Shown here piece after piece: positions 25,701-34,239 of a DNA stretch of 64,000 nt. The notes under the pieces were generated by a model. That model saw only the letters and a program-made list of their open reading frames with translations. It did not search any database and was not told the origin of the DNA. The position numbers and the translations under genes were made by a program. Origin of the DNA: Cololabis saira. Lineage: Eukaryota > Chordata > Actinopteri > Beloniformes > Belonidae. The stretch is taken from NCBI RefSeq assembly GCF_033807715.1, contig NC_084587.1:25288517-25352516 (forward strand). Reading direction: 5' to 3'. Numbering within the stretch: the first letter of the stretch is position 1; each line of letters opens with the position of its first letter.

Positions 25701-27278
25701 ACACAACAGGCTGCTGAAGTTCAAGTCCCCAAATATGCTCAGCATCATGCGCATAAACGAGGCAGGACTATTGCACAGTCCCTGCGGCATCCTGTTGTAC
25801 TCATGCAGTCCTAGTGGCGTGGTGAACGCTGTGTACCTTTTGTCCTCTTCAGCCATGGGAATGTTGTAGAAGCCGGACGTTAAGTCCATCGTGCTGAAGT
25901 AGGAGTTCCCTCCCAAGGCGGCCAAGCAGTCTGACTGGTGCGGAAGGGGGTGGGCGTCCTTGGATGTCCTCGCATTCAACCACCGGAAATCGGTGCAGAT
26001 CCTCAGGTTCCCGTCTTTCTTCCATACCATCACCAGAGGCGAGGCGTACTCACTCACAGACTTCCGAATTATCCCTTGCTCCTCCATGCCTGTCAAGACC
26101 TGACGCAGCTTCTGATAGTGAGCAGGGGGCACTCGCCGGTAAGGGAGGCGGAACGGTCGATCATCAGTAAGTCGAATCCGGTGGACAAAGCCCTTTGCCT
26201 CACCACAGTCCATGTCATGCTTGGAAAAGACATCGTTGTAACGTTCCAGCAGCTGGACTAACTTCTCCTTTCCTGCATGGCTAGTACGACTGGGCTGTAA
26301 GTCGAGGTTCTCCAAGCCAACATCTCGCAGCCGCTGTTCGAGATCCAAAGGATTGGTAGGCGCCTGGTGCTTGGCCGGGGCAGCTTCAACGTGACTGGAG
26401 CCCTGGAGAAGTTCAAAATCTTCCACAGCCAAGCAAGGGGACACGTCAGCCAGCTTACAGTTCCTCTTCAGCGTAACAGGTCTGTCAGACAGATTGGTGA
26501 CCTTCATGGGGACCCACCTATCCCCCCACAGCGGAGTCAAGATACGGCCAACCATGATGTTACGTGGCATGGACTTGGATGAGGTCGGTTCAACCACCAC
26601 GGTGCTTCCTGGCGACATGGGAGTATCGTTGGGCAGCTTACCCCAAATAAGGTGCTCTTGCATCGCTAGAAGAGTGACCGACTGCTTGAGCTTAACCGTG
26701 CCAATCTTGTCTGGTAGCTCCTCACCCCTCCAACGGGATGTGTTCGCCATGAGGTCCAAGAACTGTTCACACTCAGGGGATGAAGAAAGACTGCAGACAG
26801 AGATAAGCCGCCAGTAATCATCGCTGTTCTTCAACCTGCGCATGAGAAACTTGATCACATTCGTACCGATGATGAGATCATCTCTCTGGCCTGGAACCAC
26901 AAGGACTGGAACGATGCAGCTCTCCCCATACACCTTCAGTTCAACCTCGTACATGCACTTTGGTTTAGTGAGTTTCCCTCCACAACCCACTAAAACCACT
27001 TCCTGAGTCATCGGTCTTGGTCCTGACAACACTTTTTCACTCAGCATCTTCTCTACAGCTTCTTCACTGAAAGTGCAGGCCATGGAACCAGAATCAAGCA
27101 TTCCCTGCATCTGGAACGTATTATTCACATTGACTGGAGCATAGAATAGCTCATCATATGCCTCAACTCGCTGCGTGTTCTGTGCTATCATCTTCACACC
27201 GGCTGGTGCTGCACTGCACGCTCTCACATAACATTGTTCAAATTCACTGTCACTGAGGGTTTTTTCATCCTCACCCAC
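22710..27278 (-). CDS. pol: Pol polyprotein (protease, RT, RNase H, integrase)
   Basis: A 1522-codon open frame counted from a GTG that is probably not a real start; expression by -1 frameshift from gag is more likely. Aspartic protease: LDSGS at residues 61-65. Reverse transcriptase about 380-580, with D465 (STMDLTSGF) and YLDD at 527-530. RNase H with D703 (STDAS), E746, D772 (WTDNN) and D815 (VADALSRD). Integrase zinc finger H1012-x4-H1017 and C1047-x2-C1050, and catalytic core D1079, D1138 and E1174, the last two with exact D35E spacing. A GPY/F-like module follows near 1306-1320 (KLADKWEPTVYTV), then an acidic, proline- and alanine-rich tail of about 170 residues. No stop or frameshift interrupts it. 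It makes the enzymes for cDNA synthesis and integration. Confidence 0.96.
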   Translation of the reverse strand: MGEDEKTLSDSEFEQCYVRACSAAPAGVKMIAQNTQRVEAYDELFYAPVNVNNTFQMQGMLDSGSMACTFSEEAVEKMLSEKVLSGPRPMTQEVVLVGCGGKLTKPKCMYEVELKVYGESCIVPVLVVPGQRDDLIIGTNVIKFLMRRLKNSDDYWRLISVCSLSSSPECEQFLDLMANTSRWRGEELPDKIGTVKLKQSVTLLAMQEHLIWGKLPNDTPMSPGSTVVVEPTSSKSMPRNIMVGRILTPLWGDRWVPMKVTNLSDRPVTLKRNCKLADVSPCLAVEDFELLQGSSHVEAAPAKHQAPTNPLDLEQRLRDVGLENLDLQPSRTSHAGKEKLVQLLERYNDVFSKHDMDCGEAKGFVHRIRLTDDRPFRLPYRRVPPAHYQKLRQVLTGMEEQGIIRKSVSEYASPLVMVWKKDGNLRICTDFRWLNARTSKDAHPLPHQSDCLAALGGNSYFSTMDLTSGFYNIPMAEEDKRYTAFTTPLGLHEYNRMPQGLCNSPASFMRMMLSIFGDLNFSSLLCYLDDLLIFASTEEEALQRLEVVFQRLRDHNLKLSPKKCHLMRSSVKFLGHIIDGSGVAVDPAKVEVISTMTKTDLMEDDGCTPSVRRIKSYLGMVFFYQHFIPSCSSIAKPLFALTAGQKRRGKKKVDVKAGTFRKLKPDDWTPECDTAFVSLKESLLNCVVLAHPDFSRPLILSTDASLDGLGAVLSQVPAGESKARPIAFASKTLSSSQKNYPAHRLEFLALKWSVCDKFSHWLKGNSFTVWTDNNPLTYIMTKPKLDACEQRWVAKLAPYMFSLKHIAGTKNVVADALSRDPFAKTVGHRLVSEPYNMLLAESDGVGESGIQEVFRLRVQCQQTKKPRKGSAAQSHCSPPLSNNIVRAVLDSHDHWDTAAESRAIELIQSVQHLAPPGQDPLPALSLEELRRSQELDPGISEVMSFLNRQRRPSRRERDSLDAGATVLIKQWERLKVVDGVLYRVTKDPISKQRRHQFVLPQALMEKALRGVHDLAGHQGQARTIHLARQRFFWPRMEHHIKDYVKCCQRCILAKTPDPSARAPLESIRTSAPMELVCLDFWSAEDSKQRSVDVLVLTDHFTKLAHAFPCPNPQAKQVAKKLWDNVFCVYGFPERIHTDQGASFESELIAELLRLSGVSKSHTTAYHPMGNGGTERFNRTLGNMLRSLPLREKAKWPQQIQTLTFAYNATLHETTGYAPFHLMFGRVPRLPVDVMFRQVLHDPVVVDYDSYVSTLMSHLHEAADIAQRHAIREQDKQARGYNRRVKGTYLNVGDRVLLANKGERGKKKLADKWEPTVYTVMDRNPRTHVYELEDNEGKTKVVHRNLILDVSFLPIEPAHGDVTETEDSFDDSEEVSQMEDLDDSHVEEESEDRTSAWVLSGAEDAASHQSCDDADVDEDQSVAPDAASVIDASSVQSSPPVAVPAVATLDAGRLPSIVPDAVTAVAEEQGRDGQPPMQEGAEGVVRTRAGRVVKKVNRLVETMAQQPFSARVSANSKSLPTPF

Positions 27279-27301
27279 ACGTCCCCTCTCCCAATGCGGG
27301 C
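27255..27301 (-). promoter_or_regulatory. Predicted H-type pseudoknot stimulating -1 frameshifting
   Basis: Six bases downstream of the slippery heptamer, sense GCCCGCA (27301-27295) can pair with TGTGGGT (27279-27273) to give a 7-bp stem including two G-U pairs. Inside its loop, GAGGG (27288-27284) is complementary to CCCTC (27259-27255) beyond the stem, forming a second 5-bp stem. The spacer length and topology fit known frameshift stimulators. It was predicted by hand without energy calculation. Confidence 0.65.
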
Positions 27302-27304
27302 CAG

Positions 27305-28840
27305 TCAGTTTAAAGGCTTCTGCTCTGGAGGTGAATGTGCGGCCTGGTTCCCCCGTCCGGGAGTCTGGCTAGGACAGTCCCTCTTGATATGGCCCGGCTT
27401 GAAGCAAGACAAACACAGGCGCTCCCGTCTGCAATGAGCCAAAGTGGAGTGCTCCACAGACTTGCATACTTTGCAGTGTTTACTCTGCGACCAGTCAGAT
27501 GGTTGCCTCCTATACACCGGGCTATTCTGAGCCATCGCCTGGCTGTTCTGAGCAAGTGTGCGATCAAGCAAGCCGATCAGAGTCTTAAGGCAATTATCGT
27601 CAGACCGGGGAGCAGATGTCACGCTCGGTTCGGCCTGGGTAGGGGGCGACACTGGACACAGGCTGGGCATAGCCAACTCCTCAGACACGGATGTTTGGAC
27701 ATGAGCTGTCACAGCTCTCGCTGGGCTGGGGTTCGGTTTGGCGTTCAACTGTTCTCTCATGTCGATCTGGTAACGGTCAACATGCTCCTGTATTTCACTA
27801 GCTGTCCACCTCTCTGGGGCTTTGAACCGCAGTACTGCAGCAAGGGAAGGGTCAGGACAATATTTGACAAACATCATGGTCACCTCACGGCGGGGATCAT
27901 CGATATGCCGCCCCTGTCTGCTCAGGCCCTCCTCAGCCGCATCAACAGCTTTGTTAAGGCGGATCCAGTACCCAACTGGGTCCTCTCCTGCCACAGGCAC
28001 AGTGCTATAAAAGTCAGCAAGTGGCATACTGGAGCATGACACACCACTGAAATGTCGTTTCAATATGTCAGTAATAACTCTTGGGTTCTCATGAGGCTTC
28101 AATGATGGGTTACTACGGAGCGTTATTCTCACAATGTCTCTGGCTTTGCCCATTAATCTAGACAACATTTCCTGATGCTGCTCACTCAGCTGAATGTTCC
28201 TCTTCCTCAAATAGTTGTCCATAAGCTCCTCCCACTCATGTACTGAGAGCTTGTCTGACCCATCCCCTCTGTACACAGGAGGCTCCCTCACATCGGACTG
28301 CATGACTAACTTCACACCAGTCAGGTTAAGTGTGGAGTCAACGAGCGCCTGGCCTGCACCTGAGTTCTGAACTCGTGCGCCTTCATCCGCTTGACTACCT
28401 CCCTTTAACTGAGCTGATATGGACTGACCTACTTGCTGTGCGATGTACGTGATGAGATCATTCAAAGCCGGGTCGCTCCTGTCTGGGACGGCCGAAAGTG
28501 AAAAGGTGGGTCTGGGGGTAAGGGGTGGGTTGCTGGGCAGACGGGTGGAGGTGAAGACTGGGGAACCCATATTACCCGGAACACCAACTGGTTGGGCGGG
28601 ACTGGGAGCAGGTGACATCACGACGCCTGGACTTGCAACTGGAGAGTTAAACAGCTGTGCCCCCCTCCCAAAAGAGCGAAATAGCTGTGCACCCCTCCCC
28701 AAACCAGTAACCGGAGTGTTAAACATTTGTGCCCCCCTCCCCAAACCAGAAAAAGGAGAGATAGATGGCTGCACCTCCCTCACAGAACCAGAATCATCAG
28801 TATGAACAGACACAGTTTTCCCATTTACATTAGCAGCCAT
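27305..28840 (-). CDS. gag: Gag polyprotein with CCHC zinc knuckle
   Basis: A 511-residue open frame from ATG at 28840. It forms the virus-like particle and packages element RNA. The N-terminal 120 residues are low complexity and carry three near-tandem GRGAQ(L/M)F motifs at about residues 34-64, then proline/serine-rich sequence. Residues about 190-370 look like the helical capsid region (HEWEELMDNYLRKRN ... DPVGYWIRLNKAVDAA). The nucleocapsid end has a near-knuckle C456-x2-C459-x4-H464-x5-C470 and a canonical knuckle C476-x2-C479-x4-H484-x4-C489 (CLSCFKPGHIKRDC). The frame ends immediately after the TTTAAAC slippery site. I see no matrix-type myristoylation glycine at position 2. Confidence 0.93.
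   Translation of the reverse strand: MAANVNGKTVSVHTDDSGSVREVQPSISPFSGLGRGAQMFNTPVTGLGRGAQLFRSFGRGAQLFNSPVASPGVVMSPAPSPAQPVGVPGNMGSPVFTSTRLPSNPPLTPRPTFSLSAVPDRSDPALNDLITYIAQQVGQSISAQLKGGSQADEGARVQNSGAGQALVDSTLNLTGVKLVMQSDVREPPVYRGDGSDKLSVHEWEELMDNYLRKRNIQLSEQHQEMLSRLMGKARDIVRITLRSNPSLKPHENPRVITDILKRHFSGVSCSSMPLADFYSTVPVAGEDPVGYWIRLNKAVDAAEEGLSRQGRHIDDPRREVTMMFVKYCPDPSLAAVLRFKAPERWTASEIQEHVDRYQIDMREQLNAKPNPSPARAVTAHVQTSVSEELAMPSLCPVSPPTQAEPSVTSAPRSDDNCLKTLIGLLDRTLAQNSQAMAQNSPVYRRQPSDWSQSKHCKVCKSVEHSTLAHCRRERLCLSCFKPGHIKRDCPSQTPGRGNQAAHSPPEQKPLN
27308..27314 (-). promoter_or_regulatory. -1 ribosomal frameshift slippery site TTTAAAC at the end of gag
   Basis: The sense strand reads T TTA AAC in the gag frame, with AAC the last gag codon and TGA next. 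This is a canonical X XXY YYZ heptamer. Slipping back one base enters the pol frame, which stays open through the intervening 13 codons into pol. The geometry, heptamer then stop, 6-nt spacer, pseudoknot, strongly supports a programmed frameshift for Gag-Pol. Confidence 0.85.
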
Positions 28841-29208
28841 CTAAGTCACTGTTACACCTCAAAATAATTGAAAGTAGAAAATACAGAAAATACCGAACCA
28901 AAATAAGCATGGGAAGTCATTCAAAGTAGTGGAGTATTCCCTTTTTGCTCACTTGACTTTTTTTTTTTCCACTAAACACTCTTTTTTTCATTAACAGTGT
29001 CTTTTTTTTTTTTTTTTTTTTTTTTTTTTGACTTTCCCTTAAAACAAAATATTACAATTACATAAATTCCCCCCAAAAGTCCTCGTACCTGTGACCGAGT
29101 CACTCAAACATAACCATCAACAGGGGAACCTTAATTCGACGTCGTTGTTCCGACGCTCGACAACCTCCGGTGACCAAGCTGGCGTTGATCCACGATGTCA
29201 TCCGGGTC
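28841..29208 (-). other. 5' leader between primer site and gag
   Basis: 368 nt of untranslated leader. On the sense strand it contains an uninterrupted run of 28 A (29029-29002) and another A-rich tract (28971-28961). It would hold packaging and dimerisation signals, which I cannot locate by eye. Confidence 0.7.
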
Positions 29209-29220
29209 GTCACGGCACCA
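29209..29220 (-). promoter_or_regulatory. Primer binding site complementary to tRNA-His
   Basis: Sense TGGTGCCGTGAC lies one base after the 5' LTR. It is the exact complement of the last 12 bases of a mature eukaryotic tRNA-His 3' end (GTCACGGCA plus CCA) as I recall that tRNA. This would prime minus-strand DNA synthesis. Confidence 0.82.
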
Positions 29221-29221
29221 A

Positions 29222-30095
29222 TGTAGCCGATCTGCGTTGTGTTTGTGTAAAGTAGACAGGAGGGTCGGGAGGTGGCTTTAGCCTAAGCAGTGGCGTGTTT
29301 AATTCTCCTCACTCCTCACTGAACATAAATAAAATAAAGCACAATGGCAGCAGCATCAGTACACACTGGTCACAGTATACTGTCTCCTCACTGGTTGGAT
29401 CAGAAGTGCGTACATACAGTACACATTCACATTCATAAAATAATAATACTTCACATACACATTACAACACTGAATACAATACAAAACACTGAAATACACC
29501 GCTGGCTAAAGTCTTATTTTTATATAGAAATGCAAATTGATATAAACTGTACAAAACACAAAAATAAAGGGGGCAACAGTGACATACCTGAACATAAATA
29601 AAATAAAGCACAATGGCAGCAGCATCAGTACACACTGGTCACAGCTTACTGTCTGTAGTGGAGGGAGAACAGAATCAACATAACTGCACCCACTGTGTGA
29701 GTCCGACTGCTGCTAAACAGCCAACTAACATAAAGTGCCTCAAAAATGGTAAAATACTGGCAGAACATCCACACAGTAACACATAAAGTCATACAAAACT
29801 CGTTTTTAGCACTTAGGAAGTGTTACATGCTCTTAAAACAACTTTATAATCTCAAACTGCACAGAGCATAACCAACACGATCTCACCTCCTCACTGGTTG
29901 GATCAGAAGTGAGGGGGGAGGGGCAGTAAACGCGGGAATGTCACGTTGGGAGAACAAAGGAAGACTTCAAAATAAAAGCTCTCAAAAAGACAATCAAAAT
30001 AAAAGTGCAAAGACATAATACTGGGATAACAAAATAAAACGTGAGGGATTCTTGGTGGAATGCATTAACACTGTATATCTTATATACCTGCTACA
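29222..30095 (-). repeat. 5' LTR of the gypsy element (right in window coordinates)
   Basis: An 874-bp LTR at an offset of exactly 7750 bp from the other copy. It differs only at 29230. As the 5' LTR it supplies the promoter; a TATATAAAAA box lies at 29526-29517. Transcription runs towards lower coordinates. Confidence 0.95.
29517..29526 (-). promoter_or_regulatory. Candidate TATA box of the 5' LTR promoter
   Basis: TATATAAAAA on the sense strand, about 570 bp into the LTR from its U3 end. A start about 25-30 nt downstream would leave an R-U5 of roughly 265 nt containing the ATTAAA signal. An alternative TATATAAG sits near the very start of U3 (30086-30079), but that position would leave almost no U3. 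Confidence 0.45.
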
Positions 30096-30225
30096 CAAGC
30101 ACAAGGAGAACATGCAAACTCCACACAGAAAGACCCCCGCCTGGCCAGGGAGTCCAACCGGGAACCTTCTTGCTGTGAGGTAACAGTGCTAACCACCAAG
30201 CCATCGTGCTGCCCAAGCACCGTGC
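30096..30225 (+). mobile_element. RTE-like LINE tail, right part, with CAAG duplication at 30096-30099
   Basis: It continues the sequence interrupted at 21471: CAAGCACAAGGAGAACATGC, CTCCACACAGAAAGACCCCC and CTAACCACCAAGCCATCGTG. The last two are stock sequences of this fish repeat. Its first four bases are the right target-duplication copy. Confidence 0.78.
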
Positions 30226-30231
30226 TTTAAA

Positions 30232-31340
30232 TTCAGAATTGTTTAAATAATTTAGGCAAAGGCAGCTGTAACCAAATGCTTTTTTTTTTATTTAGAGGAA
30301 CTGAGGGTTTCAACATTCCTGCAGTCTTCTGGAAGTTTGTTCCAGATCTGTGGAGCATAACAGCTGAAAGCTACTGTACTATGTTTCATTCTGATTCTGC
30401 GGACACAGAGCAGACCTAAACCAGAAGACCTGCGAGATCTGGTTGGTTGATATGGCAACAAGTCTCCATTGTAGTTTGGTCCTAAACCATTCAGTCATTT
30501 ATAAAATAACAGAAATATTTTAAAGTCGATTCCCTGAGATGCAGGGAGCCAGTATAAGGATATCAGAACTTGAGTAATGTGGTCCACTTTCTAGTGAGCA
30601 CTTGGGCAGAAGTATTCTGGATCAGCTGCAGCTGTCTGATTGACTTTTTAAGCAGACCTGTAGAGACACTGTTGCTGTAATCAATTTGACTGAAGATAAA
30701 TTCTTGGATGAGTTTTTCAAGATCCTGCTGAGACATTAATCCTTTAATCCTGGAGATGTTCTTCACGTGAGAGAAGGCCGACTTTGTAACTGTTTTAATG
30801 TGTCTCTGAAGGTTCAAGATTTGAGTCCACTACTAGATTTTGGGCCTACTCAGTGGCAGTTGTTATAACTGTAGTTGTGTGCTGGCTTTTAAATGCCCCT
30901 CTCTTGGTCTAAAATAACTTCTTCAGTTTTGTTTTTGTTCAACTGAAGAAAATGATGGCACATCCACTCATTGATTTTTTTTTTTTTTTTTTTTTTTACT
31001 ACTACTAATGCTACTACTACTACCGTAATTTTCTCCTATGCATCTACTTAATGCTTGAATGGGCTCATTGTCAGCTTGTGACAATGTAATGTAAGACTGC
31101 GTGCTGTCTGCTTGTCAAGGCATGTAGATATTAAACAGGAGGAGGCCCAGGATGGAACCTTGGGGAACTCAACATGTCATTTTTGTCAAGTGCAATGTAA
31201 AGTTTTCTATTGACACAAAGTAGTCCCTGTCCTATAAGTAAGACTCAAACCAGTCAAGTACTCAGTAGCCAAAAACTGTGACCTGATTCTCTAGTAGTAT
31301 ATCAGTACCAATATTACTGACTAATGGAATTGCTGCGAAT
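30232..31340 (-). pseudogene. L2-like LINE reverse transcriptase and 3' part
   Basis: Minus strand, right to left: YLTGLSLT-like codons near 31250, then [10 protein letters not shown] (about 31175-31145), and at 30563-30817 VTKSAFSHVKNISRIKGLMS, IDYSNSVSTGLLKKSIRQLQ and LIQNTSAQVLTR, the C-terminal RT region of L2/Maui-type LINEs. The YADD region between is degenerate and a T run (30976-30998) interrupts it. Several frameshifts and stops make it inactive. Confidence 0.75.
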
Positions 31341-32282
31341 GAGTGACTCACAAGCATATGGTAACTCTGGAAAAGAGTAGACATAATGCAATATAATCCA
31401 GACCATTGCATAACTTGACTAGGCAACATGTTTTCCCCCCCGATTTTTTTTTTAAAGAAAAAAGGATGGTTTTTGGACAGTCTGTTGCACTCAAAAGAAA
31501 TACACACCTGACCATTAAAACCTGTAGGTCCACTGAAACTCTCATAAAACCTTCATATGGGACTTATATTTTACCTTCATACTGCATCTGCCATTGAGCA
31601 TAATCCACAGGCCCTGAAACACATTAAACAAAGCCTTTGTATTAGCTGTTACAGAAGTCAAAACTAAACTATTTTCACATGCAACAATTCATTTTCATTT
31701 TACAAAAAACTCAACAACCATCATTCCACAATAGCTGGTATAACAAAGTGGGCAAGGGACTGCTGAGGGGAACCTTTGTGAGGAAATGAAATGAGGACAT
31801 TCACTGCATTCACAAATACAATTTAAATGTGCATTGTGCGAAAAAAGAAGCCTAATGTCCAGAGGTGGTGGTGACATCTCTGGCTTGGAGTCATTTGGGA
31901 TGGACCATCACACAGCAGAAATGTGTATTGTGTTCAAAAGAAAGCCTCTCTTATGGTATGAGAGTGCAACATTGCTCTAGGCAAAGGTCATTTACAATTG
32001 TGTGACAGCAGCATTAATGGAAAAAATCAAAGGGAGATTTCAGCCCTTCATATGCTGCAAGTTGATATCTTATCTGTTCCTTCTATTCATTTTTTCCCCC
32101 CAACAAAGCCGTACACATTTAGTACCACATTCTGCACACATGACATAGGCATGGCTGAAGAAGAAGAGGTTATGGGTATTAAACTATAATGACTGCCATC
32201 CTGACATGTCCTTAATGGAAAATGTATGAAGAATTCTATAACTGATTTATAAATACAACAGCAACGACCAAGACCGTTTCCA
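31341..32282. other. Unassigned stretch
   Basis: No supported gene or repeat end. Short frames on both strands overlap one another and lack motifs. Confidence 0.4.
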
Positions 32283-32688
32283 TACCATACCATCTTTATT
32301 TATAAAGTACTTTAAACTGCTACAGTGGACCACATTGCTACACAGTGAAGTTAATAAAAAGGTACAAAAGTAAAACTAATAGGCGCAGAATTGACATAAA
32401 AACAAAATATAAAAGTAATATAAATATATAAATAAAAATTAGTTAAAAAGGAATTTTAAAACGTTTTAACAAAATAACATCAAGCTAACATCAGCTAAAA
32501 GTCAATGTCTTATGTCGTGCCAAAAGCCAAGGAGAATGCAAGGAGAGATCATTGCACATTTTGGTGCTACCGTCGTAAAAGCATGCTCTCCTCTGAGTTT
32601 ACTCTTTGTATTTGGATCAGCTGACCTGAGAGAGTGAGAGGGTGTTTAAGGATGCAGCAATTAAGAGAGATAGGATGGGGCTAGACTG

Positions 32689-33037
32689 TTAAAGGAGCAT
32701 GAGGCTCCTTTTAAGAAATGAGACTCTCTAGCGCCACCCTTCGCCACGACGGCCGTCGGGGGTACTGCAGCCAACAGCGAAGCCGGCACGGGAGAACGGG
32801 GAGAATGCGCATGCAGCGTCATGTGACGTCACATCCGCAGGACAGCGCGGGAAATTCGGCCTCCGAATTGCAGCATATTTTGCAGCACACAGCCTGTTCA
32901 AGGCAACGGAGAGATACACTAGAGGGCTCATTCGTTTTGATTTGGAACGCTTCATCTGACATTATTACTAGAAAACTTAAAATGTATACAAATTTTTTTC
33001 ATAAATCCTGCCTCAATCCTGCCCCAAGCTCCTTTAA
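32689..33037. mobile_element. TTAA-flanked MITE, copy 1
   Basis: A 349-bp element including flanking TTAA on both sides. Its termini are AGGAGC...GCTCCT, and one end folds on itself (AAAGGAGCATGAGGCTCCTT). The core is GC-rich with CGACGGCCGTCGGGGGTACT. A reverse-oriented copy is at 62092-62429. A TTAA duplication suggests mobilisation by a piggyBac- or Kolobok-type transposase. No protein is encoded. Its target lies in L2 3' sequence. Confidence 0.8.
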
Positions 33038-33327
33038 AGGACTTAAAAGCAAACAAAATACGTTTAAAATGACCCTAAAAAGTACAGGCAGCCAATACAA
33101 TGAAGTAAAAATAGCTGAAATGTTATCTTTTTGTGTGCCAGTTAAAAGGGGGGCAGCTGCGTTGTGAACTTTCTGCAGACGAGCAACAGAAGACCTGATA
33201 ACTCCCACATAGAGTTCATACAATAATCCAGCCTACTGATGACAAATGCATGGATTACTGTTTCAAAGTGTCTCATAAGAATGGCTTTTAACTTGGCAAA
33301 CTGCTTCAACTGCAAAAAAACACTGCT

Positions 33328-34239
33328 CAGAGGTATATAGTAACGAAGTAGATGTACTTCGTTACACTACCTAAGTAGTTTTTTTTGAGGATTTGTACTT
33401 TACTTGCGTTTTTTTTTGTTTTTTATCAGGACTTTTACTTCATTACATTTAAAAGTTAAAAAATATACTTTTACTTTGCTACTTTGACATTTGCCACCTT
33501 TTTACTCGTTACAATAATCAAGGAATTATCTGGAATACGTGGGTCCGAGAGGAAGAGAAGAACTACATGCGGTACTACTACCGCGAGATTAATGTTAACC
33601 GTGGGATGCGCGGCGCGGCAGAAAGCAGCAGCACTATGGCAGCGCCAGCAGATGTCCACAAGGGAGACACAGACGACGCACAGCTTACAGCTTCGGCAGT
33701 AGCTGACGGCCACCCATGGTCATACCTGGCCACAATGTTCAGCTATCTCGGGATGGGTGGAAATTCCAAAACCTACCGAATTAAGTGTATGTTGTGCCTA
33801 AAGGCATTCAAGAATTCACCATCCAACCTCAAGAAGCACGTTGAAGTAAGTGAATTAAAGCGCATGAGGATTACCCCAACATCCTGTAGTTAAAATGTTA
33901 AAAAGTGGTCCCTATGTTAAATTTTGCAATGACAGTTTATTTTTGGTGTTGTATTCTATACCACATTTCATTCACCTGAAAGTGAAATAAAAAAACAAGG
34001 GAAGGATAACTTTTGGTTGTGTTGCTTCTTTTCATGCATACTATAAAATACTTTTACTTTTGATACTTGACTATATTTTTTCACAAGATGCTTTTGATAC
34101 TTAAGTACATTTAATGTGAGCTACTTTAAGACTTTTACTCAAGTAATTTTCTTATGGGTGGATTTAACTTTTACCAAAGTCTTTTTCAGTTATGGTATTT
34201 CTACTTTTACTTAGTTACTTTTTTCTTTATACACCTCTG
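33328..34239 (+). mobile_element. Internally deleted hAT element with BED-finger exon
   Basis: Ends CAGAGGTATATAGTAAC...  and, inverted, CAGAGGTGTATAAAGAAAAA. It is flanked by a perfect 8-bp duplication ACACTGCT (33320-33327 and 34240-34247), diagnostic of hAT. It is 912 bp long, with subterminal ACTTTTACTT/AAGTA repeats. It keeps the first coding exon of its transposase but no catalytic domain. It inserted into the L2-like LINE. Confidence 0.92.
33636..33845 (+). pseudogene. First exon of a hAT transposase (BED zinc finger)
   Basis: ATG at 33636 opens 70 codons ending at a consensus splice donor (GAA|GTAAG at 33846). After about 26 acidic and small residues comes a complete-looking BED finger: W28SYLATMFSYL, then C51-x2-C54 (CMLC) and H68 in NLKKHVE; the last histidine of the finger would fall in the next exon. 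BED fingers direct hAT transposases to their ends. The catalytic RNase H-like domain and the other exons are deleted, so the element depends on another copy for movement. An in-frame extension to 33567 upstream is not needed. Confidence 0.68.

Larger units (their letters stand above)
21472..30095 (-). mobile_element. Intact Ty3/gypsy-type LTR retrotransposon
   Basis: An 8624-bp element on the minus strand, with two 874-bp LTRs (TGTAG...CTACA) that by eye differ at one base: G at 21480 versus A at 29230. In the sense direction the order is 5' LTR, tRNA-His primer site, leader, gag, -1 frameshift signal, pol (PR-RT-RH-IN), polypurine tract, 3' LTR. There is no env. Both reading frames are open end to end and all catalytic motifs I can check are present. 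Near-identical LTRs, an intact target duplication and open frames indicate a very recent insertion. The family assignment follows the pol order with integrase after RNase H and YLDD in the RT; the exact clade is not determined. Confidence 0.95.

Noticed and set aside
27276..27278. GTG as a true start codon for pol
   Set aside because: GTG initiation is very unlikely in a vertebrate, and the -1 frameshift signal explains expression. The coordinate only marks where the frame can be counted from.
23055..28805. Many plus-strand frames of 60-234 codons opposite gag and pol
   Set aside because: They are antisense shadows of the two long minus-strand genes, with no domain and codon structure explained by the sense frames.
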